Positions 1 to 5,346 of a stretch of DNA of 5,346 nucleotides are shown here, in pieces (the first letter of the stretch is position 1; every line of letters starts with the position of its first letter). A program made the translations under genes and the position numbers. The notes below the pieces were generated by a model. It had not been told where the DNA came from. It ran no database searches and worked only from the letters and a program-made list of their open reading frames with translations. The stretch is from Pseudomonadota bacterium (GTDB lineage Bacteria > Pseudomonadota > Alphaproteobacteria > Reyranellales > Reyranellaceae). The stretch spans positions 1 to 5,346 of the forward strand of contig JAEZIF010000028.1 of NCBI GenBank assembly GCA_023416135.1, in the 5' to 3' direction.

Positions 1-329
1 CGCTGGGTGTTGCCCTCATTTCCAACGTGCTGGCGCATCGCGAGCAGTTCCACCAGAGCCGGCTGGTCGAGCACGCGATCCCCTCGAGCACGGCGTACCA
101 GGAGACGGTGCGGCAGATGACGGACTACTTCGTCCGGCACGGCAGCCTGGCGACCGAGGCGCCGCAGCAGGTCATCGCCTGGATCGGCCTGCAGGCGGAG
201 GCGCAGGCGTCATTCCTCGCCTACATGGATGCCTTCTGGGTGCTGATGCTGTTGTCGCTGGCGGCCGTGCCGGTGGCGCTCGCCCTGCGCAAGGTGACGC
301 TCGGCGGGACCACGCACTCGGCGCACTGA
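1..329 (+). CDS. DHA2-family MFS drug efflux permease, C-terminal fragment
   Basis: The reading frame is open from base 3 to the TGA at 327-329, so this is the last 108 or so residues of a gene that begins outside the window. The fragment opens with the end of a membrane segment (LGVALISNVL). It continues through a soluble stretch rich in H, R and Q (AHREQFHQSRLVEH), a helical region, the sequence QASFLAYMDAFWVL, and a final hydrophobic helix ending in ALRKV. This order is typical of the last periplasmic loop and fourteenth helix of EmrB-like DHA2 permeases. These are inner-membrane proton antiporters that usually work with an EmrA-type adaptor and an outer membrane channel. The GTG at 27 is internal and not the real start. 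Family assignment is by recall of EmrB C-termini; the substrate cannot be told from this end. Confidence 0.8.
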   Translation, partial: LGVALISNVLAHREQFHQSRLVEHAIPSSTAYQETVRQMTDYFVRHGSLATEAPQQVIAWIGLQAEAQASFLAYMDAFWVLMLLSLAAVPVALALRKVTLGGTTHSAH

Positions 330-350
330 GCTCTTGGAGCCGCTGCCGCC

Positions 351-470
351 CATGGCGTCTTCCCAGATCTCCAGCAGGCCATCGAGCAAGAGACCGAAGC
401 CCTTTTCCTGATCGGTCTCGCCGACGCGATGGAAGCGATGCACCGAACCGACCTTCGGGCCAGCGAAAGT
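351..470 (-). pseudogene. Possible TetR-family C-terminal remnant
   Basis: On the minus strand, directly after the stop of the MarR-like gene and in another frame, about 40 residues read like protein. They run from FAGPKVGSVHRFHRVGETD to the run FGLLLDGLLEIWEDAM. The pattern of D-x-E followed by a phenylalanine and LLLDGL resembles the end of TetR effector domains, where the last helix often ends in LLDGL. No start or stop belongs to it: the frame runs on without a stop into the antisense of the permease gene, and upstream it becomes the shadow of the MarR-like gene. If real, it is a scrap of a deleted regulator. It could also be a chance open stretch in GC-rich DNA. This is the main content of the 140-base convergent gap; I found no convincing terminator hairpin there. 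Confidence 0.3.
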
Positions 471-1384
471 CAGGCCCGATCGTAGAGCGCCTCGCCGCCC
501 CGCGGCCTCGGCATCGTCGACGCTGCCGGCAGCGCCTCGGCCGGCATCTGCCGGAAGCAGGCCGCGAACGCGCTGTCGATGATCGTGAGCTTCACTGCCT
601 GGGCCGTGGCATATTCGCGGAGGAAGCCCGCCGACACCCACATCACCGACTGGCCCCGCTTGCCGTACCAGCCGACGCTGCCCAGCGCCTCGGCATCCTT
701 GAGCTTGCGCGTGAGATGGGTGCGCGACAGCTTCAGCCGGTCCGCCAGGATGGCGATCGACACGACCGCCGTGGCGACGCGATCGGCATCGGCTGCGGTC
801 TCGTGGATGCTGGCGATCAGCCAGCCCATGACCAGGCCTCCGTTGTTCAGCCAGGTGAACAGCGAGAAGATTCTCCGGCGTGCGCACGTCGCTCGACGAC
901 AGGAGCCCGTCGGCGATCAGCGGCTGCAGGGTGGCGAGTGCGCCGGGCGTGCCGAGGTAGGTCTCCAGCCGCTGGCCGTGGTCGAGCCGGTCGAGCGTGG
1001 CGAGATGGATGCCGAGCCAGCCGTGCAGGGCATCGATGCTCGCCTCTGTCGGCTCCAGCGGACGTGTGCGCCGGTCGGCGGCATCGGGCACAGGGCGCGC
1101 CCAGCCGTACTTCAGCATCTCCTTGACGAAGGCGTCGGCGGTGTTGCGGCTGGCCACGCCGTGCCGTGAGACTGCATTGAGGATCTCGGCGCTGTTGGGC
1201 CGCGCGAACTGCCCGAGCGACGGCTGCGGAAATGCAGGGCCAGCGCGACCTGCCCCATCAGCCAGCGATGCTGGGTGGCGAACACCGACGAAAGCCGCGG
1301 ATTGGAGTCGTAGGCCTGCAACAGGAGCTGCGACTGCTGACGGATGGCGGCGTGCAGGCCGGGACGGCCGGCGTCGCGCGGCAA
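470..1384 (-). pseudogene. Two-winged-helix MarR-like regulator, two compensating frameshifts
   Basis: Three frame segments join into one 304-residue protein. Residues 1-52 (from 1384) are in one frame and end in VALALHF. Residues 53-171, starting PQPSLGQFARPNS, are one base short at about 1228-1232. The rest, starting IFSLFTWLNNGG, returns to the first frame after an extra base near 871-873. Residues about 60-135 form a MarR-like winged helix: SRNTADAFVKEMLKYGW fits the recognition helix, and DAADRRTRPLEPTE is the classic DRR wing followed by PTE. Residues about 205-270 contain a second helix-turn-helix (ILADRLKLSRTHLTRKL) with a GKRGQ wing. The apparent start is a TTG with no clear ribosome binding site, and the frame is closed by a stop at 1412-1414, so the true N-terminus may be lost. 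It is probably a transcription factor; its targets are unknown. The indels may be sequencing errors. Confidence 0.6.
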
Positions 1385-1794
1385 TGGAAGCGGGCAGCGG
1401 CGCGGTCGATGTCATCGTCGAGACCATGAACGTCCGCTACGGCGACGCCCGCCGCCGGCTCGCCCGCTCGCCGCATGCGCTCGAGATCAACGACAAGGCC
1501 TTCCGCCGCAGCCGCGACATCATCATCGCCGTCGCCATCGACTTCCAGGCCAAGGTGGTCGAGCTGCTGAAAGACCTCGAGGCGCGCCGCCTGATCAGCT
1601 TGAAGCCCGGCGTCACGTTCGAAGTGCTGGCCCAGACCCTGTGCGATGGGGCACGCGGCACGAACCGGGCCGTGCCGCCGATTCCCATCGACGACCTGCA
1701 CCTGCGCTATCGGCAGATCATCGAGTCCATCCTGTTTGGAGCGGCATCGGCGCCGACCGGGCCGCGCGGCAAGCGCGTCCGTTCATCCACGTGA
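1384..1794 (+). pseudogene. TetR-family regulator lacking its DNA-binding domain
   Basis: The protein-like part is about 136 residues. It contains VDVIVETMNVRYGDARRRL, then ARSPHALEINDKAFRRSRDI, a long amphipathic region, and ends near RQIIESILFGA with a basic tail. The SPHALEL-type motif followed by a helix and the final IIxxIL helix match effector and dimerisation domains of TetR/AcrR regulators. The N-terminal helix-turn-helix of about 60 residues is absent. The frame stays open upstream, but those codons are only the antisense of the neighbouring gene. The ATG at 1384 has no ribosome binding site. The domain begins exactly where the divergent MarR-like gene begins, so a deletion that removed the shared promoter region and the TetR head is the simplest explanation. 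Only 33 bases separate its stop from that of the convergent transporter, and no clear terminator is visible there. Confidence 0.6.
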
Positions 1795-1827
1795 GAGGCA
1801 GCCTTCGCCGGCAGAATCGGCCAGCGG

Positions 1828-3114
1828 CTAAAGGCGGCCAGATACCGAACGGACCTTGCGCGGCGCCGCCATCCAGATCGCCACCGCCGACACCGCGCAG
1901 CAGACGATGGCGAGGAGAAAGGCGAGTTGGTAGCTGCCGGTCATATCGTGGATGACGCCCGTCAGCCAGGGACCGGCCGCACCGCCGCCGATCAGCGCGA
2001 CCGTAAGCATGCCGAAGATAGAGCCGTAGTGCGGCCCTTCGAAAATCTCCGCCACGATCGGGCCCATCACCGACGTGAGCGCATAGCCCAGCGAACCCTG
2101 CGAGATCACCATCAGCCACAGCAGCACCGGTGACGGCGAGCGTTCGAGCGCGATCAGGCAGAGATAGCAGATGGCAAAGCCGGCGCAGCCCGCCGTCCAT
2201 ATCCATTCGCGGCCGATGCGGTCGGACAGCGCGCCGAGCCCGATCTGGCCGGGAATGCCCACGACGCTCACGATGCCCAGCGCCCACGCGGCCACGATCG
2301 GCGAGAAGCCGACCTCGATCAGGTACTTGGTCTGGTGCACCTGGACGGCATACCAGGCGAACAGTGCGCAGGCATAGCCGAGGGCGATCCACCAGAAGCG
2401 CGACGTCCTGAGCGCGCGCGCCAGCGTCCACTCGACCGACACCCAGTCGTGGTCGACGACGTTCGACCGGGCGTGCGGCGTCGCCGCGGCGGCGTGGGAC
2501 TGGCCGTCGGGCAACAGGCCGATGTCCTGCGGGCGGCGCCAGACGAGGAGATTGAGCGGGCCCAACACGAGCAGCACGAGGAGGCCCATGACCCAGCACG
2601 CTTCCCGCCAGCCTTCGCGCTCGATGATCGATTGCAGCCAGGGCAGAAGCACGATGGCGCCCACGCCGACACCGGAGAAGGCGATGCTGATGGCGAGCGC
2701 GCGCCGGCGCACGAACCAGTGCGGCAGGAATTGCGAATGGGCGGTGAAGGTCATGAGGTTGGCGCCCGCGCCCACCATCACGCCGAGCGTGGCATAGAAC
2801 TGCCAGGGATTGGCGATGACGGTCGCCAGCAGAAGTCCCGTCGTCACCATGACCACGCCGCTTTCGATCACGATGCGCGGGCCCTTGCGGTCCATGACGC
2901 GGCCGACGACGGGACCCAGGATCGCCGAGAGGAGAAAGCCGAAGGAGAAGGCGCCGGCGGCAAGCCCGCGGTCCCATCCGAACTCGGTGATCAGCGGCGG
3001 CAGGAGCAGCGAGAACGACGTGCGCGCGGTGACGGCAATCGCCATGGTCACGAAGGCGATGCCGATGATCAGCCAGCCGTAATAGAACGGCAGGCGCTGC
3101 TGCCAGCGGCTCAC
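1828..3114 (-). CDS. OFA/MCT-like MFS transporter, 12 transmembrane helices
   Basis: This is a complete 428-residue major facilitator protein of the inner membrane. It opens with a short cytoplasmic head and YYGWLIIGIAFVTMAIAV as helix 1. The loop after helix 1 carries FGWDRG, typical of the monocarboxylate and oxalate/formate branch. The helix 2-3 loop has motif A, GRVMDRKGPR (residues 71-80), and the second half repeats it as GALSDRIGRE (294-303). A central cytoplasmic loop lies at about 191-238 between the two six-helix halves. The start is GTG at 3112-3114, which shares four bases (GTGA) with the stop of the dehydrogenase, so translation is probably coupled. Such carriers usually move small organic acids with protons. 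Together with the dehydrogenase this suggests uptake of a 2-hydroxy or 2-keto acid; the exact substrate cannot be read from sequence. Confidence 0.88.
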   Translation of the reverse strand: MSRWQQRLPFYYGWLIIGIAFVTMAIAVTARTSFSLLLPPLITEFGWDRGLAAGAFSFGFLLSAILGPVVGRVMDRKGPRIVIESGVVMVTTGLLLATVIANPWQFYATLGVMVGAGANLMTFTAHSQFLPHWFVRRRALAISIAFSGVGVGAIVLLPWLQSIIEREGWREACWVMGLLVLLVLGPLNLLVWRRPQDIGLLPDGQSHAAAATPHARSNVVDHDWVSVEWTLARALRTSRFWWIALGYACALFAWYAVQVHQTKYLIEVGFSPIVAAWALGIVSVVGIPGQIGLGALSDRIGREWIWTAGCAGFAICYLCLIALERSPSPVLLWLMVISQGSLGYALTSVMGPIVAEIFEGPHYGSIFGMLTVALIGGGAAGPWLTGVIHDMTGSYQLAFLLAIVCCAVSAVAIWMAAPRKVRSVSGRL

Positions 3115-4085
3115 CGCGGGTCGATCTCGTTCAGCGGCCGCTCGCCGCGTGCGGTACGCTCGATGTTGCCCGCAATGAGCTTCGCCCGCGCCTCGAGCAT
3201 GCCCTCGGTCCAGCCGGAGACGTGCGGTGTCAGGATCACGTTGCCGAGCTCATGGAAAGGCTGGTTGGCGGGCAAGGTCGGCCCAGGCGCCGTGGGATAG
3301 CGGTACCAGACGTCGAGGGCGGCGCCGGCCAGCTTGCCGCCCGAGAGGGCGCGGTAGAGCGCGCCCTCGTCGATGATCTCGGCCCGCGCGACGTTGATCA
3401 GGTAGGCGGAAGGCTTCATCAGGTGCAATCGGCGATCGTCCAGCAGGTTGCGCGTATCGGGCGAGAGCGAGAGCGTGATGGCGAGATAGTCGGCCGAGCG
3501 CAGCACCTCGTCGAGGCGATCGGGTCCGCCGACGAAGGAGACGCCAGCCGGCACCTCCTTCTGCGCCTGTCGACGAACGGCGCAGACCCGCATGTCGAAG
3601 GCCGCGGCGCGGCGGGCGAGTGCCTCGCCGATATGGCCGAAACCCAGGATGCCGAGAGTCTTGCCGGCAAGCTCGGGGGACGGCGGCGGCGTCGGCGTGC
3701 CGACCGCCCACTGGCTGTCCCATTGACCCTTGCGCAGGCTGGCATCGAGGCTGCCGAACGAACGGGTCAACGACAGCATCGCGCCCATGATGTGTTCGGC
3801 GATGCCCGCCTCGTGGCCGTAGGCGTTGGCAAGCCGCAGGCCCGGCCGCATGACCGTGCGGTCGATCCGGTCGAGGCCTGCACCCGGCACCTGCACCAGG
3901 CGCAGGCGAGGCGCGGCCTCGGCCATCGATGGCGTGAACCCCATCGATACCAGCACGTCGGCATCGGCCAGGCCCGGCAGGATAGCCGTCTCATCGCCCT
4001 CGACGGCCTGACAGGGAATCGACACGTTGGCACGCACCATCTCGGCGAGGCGGATGGCAAAGAATCCGGCAAAAGCGATCTTCAT
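3111..4085 (-). CDS. D-isomer-specific 2-hydroxyacid dehydrogenase
   Basis: This is a cytoplasmic oxidoreductase of 324 residues, the usual family length, interconverting 2-keto and D-2-hydroxy acids. The catalytic domain flanks an inserted Rossmann domain (about 95-285). The dinucleotide loop is LGFGHIGE, with glycines 148, 150 and 153. At the end of the second beta strand VCAVRRQ has arginines (171-172) where NAD-type enzymes have an acid, suggesting NADP(H). The catalytic arginine is R234 in NVARAEIIDE, and the catalytic histidine is H288 in LTPHVSGW. The usual catalytic glutamate, expected 29 residues after the arginine, is Tyr263 in DVWYRYP. The start is ATG at 4085 because AAGGA sits seven bases upstream; a longer frame to 4133 would begin upstream of the predicted promoter output. 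It is the first gene of an operon with the transporter. The substrate is unknown; glyoxylate or hydroxypyruvate-like acids are candidates. Confidence 0.88.
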   Translation of the reverse strand: MKIAFAGFFAIRLAEMVRANVSIPCQAVEGDETAILPGLADADVLVSMGFTPSMAEAAPRLRLVQVPGAGLDRIDRTVMRPGLRLANAYGHEAGIAEHIMGAMLSLTRSFGSLDASLRKGQWDSQWAVGTPTPPPSPELAGKTLGILGFGHIGEALARRAAAFDMRVCAVRRQAQKEVPAGVSFVGGPDRLDEVLRSADYLAITLSLSPDTRNLLDDRRLHLMKPSAYLINVARAEIIDEGALYRALSGGKLAGAALDVWYRYPTAPGPTLPANQPFHELGNVILTPHVSGWTEGMLEARAKLIAGNIERTARGERPLNEIDPR

Positions 4086-4092
4086 CAAGACG

Positions 4093-4097
4093 TCCTT
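4093..4097 (-). promoter_or_regulatory. Ribosome binding site of the hydroxyacid dehydrogenase
   Basis: AAGGA on the minus strand lies seven bases before the ATG at 4085. This is the strongest Shine-Dalgarno match near the gene. It selects that ATG over the GTG at about 4109 and the upstream start at 4133. Confidence 0.7.
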
Positions 4098-4104
4098 CGT
4101 GGGC

Positions 4105-4133
4105 ACTATCCCGGCCCCTGCTCGTCCGATCAA
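4105..4133 (-). promoter_or_regulatory. Candidate sigma-70 promoter of the dehydrogenase-transporter operon
   Basis: On the minus strand TTGATC (4133-4128) and GATAGT (4110-4105) are separated by exactly 17 bases. Each matches four of six bases of the sigma-70 consensus. Transcription would begin near 4098, giving a very short leader with the ribosome binding site at its 5' end. The -35 box touches the edge of the inverted repeat at 4133-4149. The assignment is by eye; such matches occur by chance. Confidence 0.35.
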
Positions 4134-4149
4134 CTACATGCCAGGTAGT
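4133..4149. promoter_or_regulatory. 17-base inverted repeat, candidate XRE operator
   Basis: The sequence ACTACATGCCAGGTAGT is an odd-length dyad centred on C4141. Seven of its eight base pairs match; only 4138/4144 does not. It ends one base before the ATG of the XRE-type regulator, so a bound dimer would cover that gene's ribosome binding region. It also abuts the -35 box of the divergent dehydrogenase promoter. Size, symmetry and position suit a helix-turn-helix dimer that represses its own gene and controls the operon. No second copy was noticed in the window. Binding by this particular regulator is inference. Confidence 0.5.
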
Positions 4150-4150
4150 C

Positions 4151-4808
4151 ATGCGAGCTTCTTCCGTCTTCCCTGCCCGACTCGCCTGGTGGCGCAAGCG
4201 ACGCGGACTTTCGCAGTTCCGACTCGCGACGGCGGCCGCATGCTCGCAGCGTCATCTGAGCTTTCTCGAGCTCGGCCGCACCAGACCCAGCCGCGACATG
4301 GTCCTGCGCCTGACATCGGCTCGACATGCCGTTGCGCCAGGCCAACGAGCTGTTGCTGGCCGCCGGCTACGCGCCGGCCTGGAGCGAGGCCGATCTCGGC
4401 GCCGAGGCGCTGGCGCCGATCCGCAGCGCGCTGGACTACATGCTGAGCCAGCAGGGGCCCGTCGAGGCCGACGCGGCGGTCGACGGCACGAAGCAGACCG
4501 CACCCTTGGCGCAGCGGCTCATGAGATATCCCGGCGTGCGCACTGCAATGGCGCAGGCAGCCCCCTCGGCCGGCGACGGTCCCGTGCTGCCGATGCTCTT
4601 TCAGAAAGGGCAGACCGAGCTCCGGCTGTTCACGACCATCGCCACGCTCGGCACGCCACGTGACGTCACCCTGCAGGAGCTCAGGGTCGAGAGCTTCTTT
4701 CCCATGGATGACGAGACCCGGGAGATCTTCCGTCAGTGGGCTCTTGCCGGACTGCGGGCCGGCAAGACGCTCACTTCCGCTTCGCGCGCTCGATCGCCTC
4801 GGCAATGA
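4151..4808 (+). pseudogene. XRE-family regulator with MmyB-like ligand domain, frameshifted and internally deleted
   Basis: The first frame, from the ATG at 4151, encodes an XRE helix-turn-helix: LAWWRKRRGLSQFRLATAA, then SQRHLSFLELGRTRPSRDM and VLRL. The frame then breaks at about 4319-4321 and resumes in another as DMPLRQANELLLAAGYAPAW. Restoring a lost GC pair gives the continuous text RLTSALDMPLRQ. The second frame continues through ALDYMLSQQ, then jumps at about 4452-4461 to VEADAAVDG and LMRYPGV. It ends with LRLFTTIATLGTPRDVTLQE and ESFFPMDDET, the C-terminal half of the MmyB-like ligand-binding domain. The part that normally follows the LSQQ segment, with the DRRWN-type motif, is missing: repaired, the protein is 219 residues against about 260-290 in relatives I recall. 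AGG lies five to eight bases upstream of the start. It is divergent from the dehydrogenase operon and was probably its regulator. It overlaps the convergent pyrophosphatase gene by 38 bases. Confidence 0.7.
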
Positions 4809-5301
4809 GGCGACGTGCCTCTGCGACGTCACCCCAGCCCCGAAGCTTCACCCACTTGCCGGGCTCGAGGTCCTTGTAGTGGACGAAGAAGTGCTCGATC
4901 TGGTGACGCGTGATCTCGGGCAGGTCGGTATGAGTCTTCACGCTGACATAGCGCTGGGTGATGCGTGAGGACGGCACGGCGATGATCTTCTCGTCGCCGC
5001 CGCCGTCATCCTCCATGCGCAGCACGCCGATCGGCCGCACGTTCATCACCGCGCCGGGAATGATGGGGCGCGTATTGGCGACCAGCACGTCGATCGGGTC
5101 GCCGTCATCGGAGAGCGTATGCGGCACGAAGCCGTAATTCCCCGGATAGCGCATCGGCGTGTAGAGGAAGCGGTCGACGACCAGCGTGCCCGCGGCCTTG
5201 TCCATCTCGTATTTCACCGGCTCGCCGCCGATCGGCACCTCTATGACCGTGTTCACGTCTTCAGGGGGATTGTGGCCGATGGCGATGGCGTCGAGATTCA
5301 T
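4771..5301 (-). CDS. ppa: Inorganic pyrophosphatase, family I
   Basis: This is a soluble cytoplasmic enzyme that hydrolyses pyrophosphate to two phosphates using magnesium, pulling biosynthetic reactions forward. The complete 176-residue protein matches the E. coli enzyme in length. The signature DGDPIDV (residues 66-72) is present with metal-binding D66 and D71. D98 and D103 occupy the places of E. coli D97 and D102. Substrate-binding K30, R44, Y56, Y142 and K143 align with E. coli K29, R43, Y55, Y141 and K142. E21 corresponds to E20. The start is the ATG at 5299-5301, with AGGA eight bases or so upstream. Only 45 bases lie beyond it in the window, and I could not pick a promoter there. Nothing appears missing or damaged. 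Its 3' end overlaps the end of the broken XRE gene on the other strand. Confidence 0.97.
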   Translation of the reverse strand: MNLDAIAIGHNPPEDVNTVIEVPIGGEPVKYEMDKAAGTLVVDRFLYTPMRYPGNYGFVPHTLSDDGDPIDVLVANTRPIIPGAVMNVRPIGVLRMEDDGGGDEKIIAVPSSRITQRYVSVKTHTDLPEITRHQIEHFFVHYKDLEPGKWVKLRGWGDVAEARRLIAEAIERAKRK

Positions 5302-5346
5302 GGCCCCATCCTACAGCCGCGGCGGCAAAAGAAAACCGGGCGCCCC

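Noticed and set aside
210..1427. 405-residue minus-strand open frame taken as one gene
   Set aside because: Only its middle (about 871-1230) reads like protein. The start is antisense to the TetR fragment, the part from about 470 to 870 is a shadow of the correct frame, and the end runs into the antisense of the permease gene.
997..1794. 265-residue plus-strand frame as a full-length regulator
   Set aside because: The first half is antisense to the MarR-like gene with no recognisable domain; only the part after about 1384 is TetR-like.
1795..1827. Terminator between the TetR fragment and the transporter
   Set aside because: Only a four-base GCCG/CGGC stem was found, with no T run.
1718..2977. 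419-residue minus-strand frame overlapping the transporter
   Set aside because: It is an arginine-rich alternate frame with no membrane segments; the 428-residue frame has motif A twice and twelve hydrophobic helices.
2335..3300. 321-residue plus-strand open frame across the transporter and dehydrogenase
   Set aside because: It is antisense to two clear genes, very rich in R, H, E and G, and has no motifs; typical GC-rich shadow.
4086..4133. N-terminal extension of the dehydrogenase to a start at 4133
   Set aside because: The extra residues are not family-like, and AAGGA sits correctly for the ATG at 4085.
3222..4148. 308-residue plus-strand open frame
   Set aside because: It is the antisense of the dehydrogenase, and its composition is that of a shadow frame.
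5302..5346. Promoter for ppa
   Set aside because: TAGGAT is too close to the ATG and no matching -35 box lies at proper spacing.
1..5346. Mobile element, CRISPR array, tRNA or rRNA
   Set aside because: No transposase or integrase fragments, terminal inverted repeats, regularly spaced repeats or tRNA cloverleaf were seen on reading either strand.

Overview
The window is high-GC DNA from a proteobacterium, most likely an alphaproteobacterium. The evidence is the strongly GC-biased third codon positions, an E. coli-type family I pyrophosphatase, and the mix of DHA2 and OFA-type transporters with TetR, MarR and XRE regulators. A soil or freshwater lineage such as Reyranella or Bradyrhizobium would fit, but that is a guess from general style. 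No mobile element, RNA gene or CRISPR array is visible.

Layout. Positions 1-329 (+) hold the C-terminal end of a DHA2-type drug efflux permease. Positions 330-1794 are a zone of broken regulators. A possible TetR C-terminal scrap lies on the minus strand at about 351-470. A two-winged-helix, MarR-like regulator at 470-1384 (-) reads through only if two opposite single-base indels are repaired. A TetR effector domain at 1384-1794 (+) has lost its DNA-binding head. Positions 1828-4085 (-) are an intact two-gene operon: a D-2-hydroxyacid dehydrogenase followed, with a 4-base GTGA overlap, by an OFA/MCT-like 12-helix MFS transporter. Divergent from it is an XRE/MmyB-like regulator at 4151-4808 (+), which carries a frameshift and an internal deletion. 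The convergent gene at 4771-5301 (-) is inorganic pyrophosphatase.

Functional reading. The transporter plus dehydrogenase pair looks like an uptake-and-reduction/oxidation unit for a small 2-hydroxy or 2-keto acid. The 65-base divergent gap carries a 17-base dyad (7 of 8 pairs match) that overlaps the regulator's ribosome binding region. The dyad abuts a plausible -35 element of the dehydrogenase promoter. It is a good operator candidate for the XRE protein, whose gene is now broken here.

The main oddity is that the genes for enzymes and transporters are intact while every regulator gene in the window is damaged. This is either real regulatory decay or uneven assembly quality; the sequence alone cannot decide. 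I saw no clear sign of a wholly new system.
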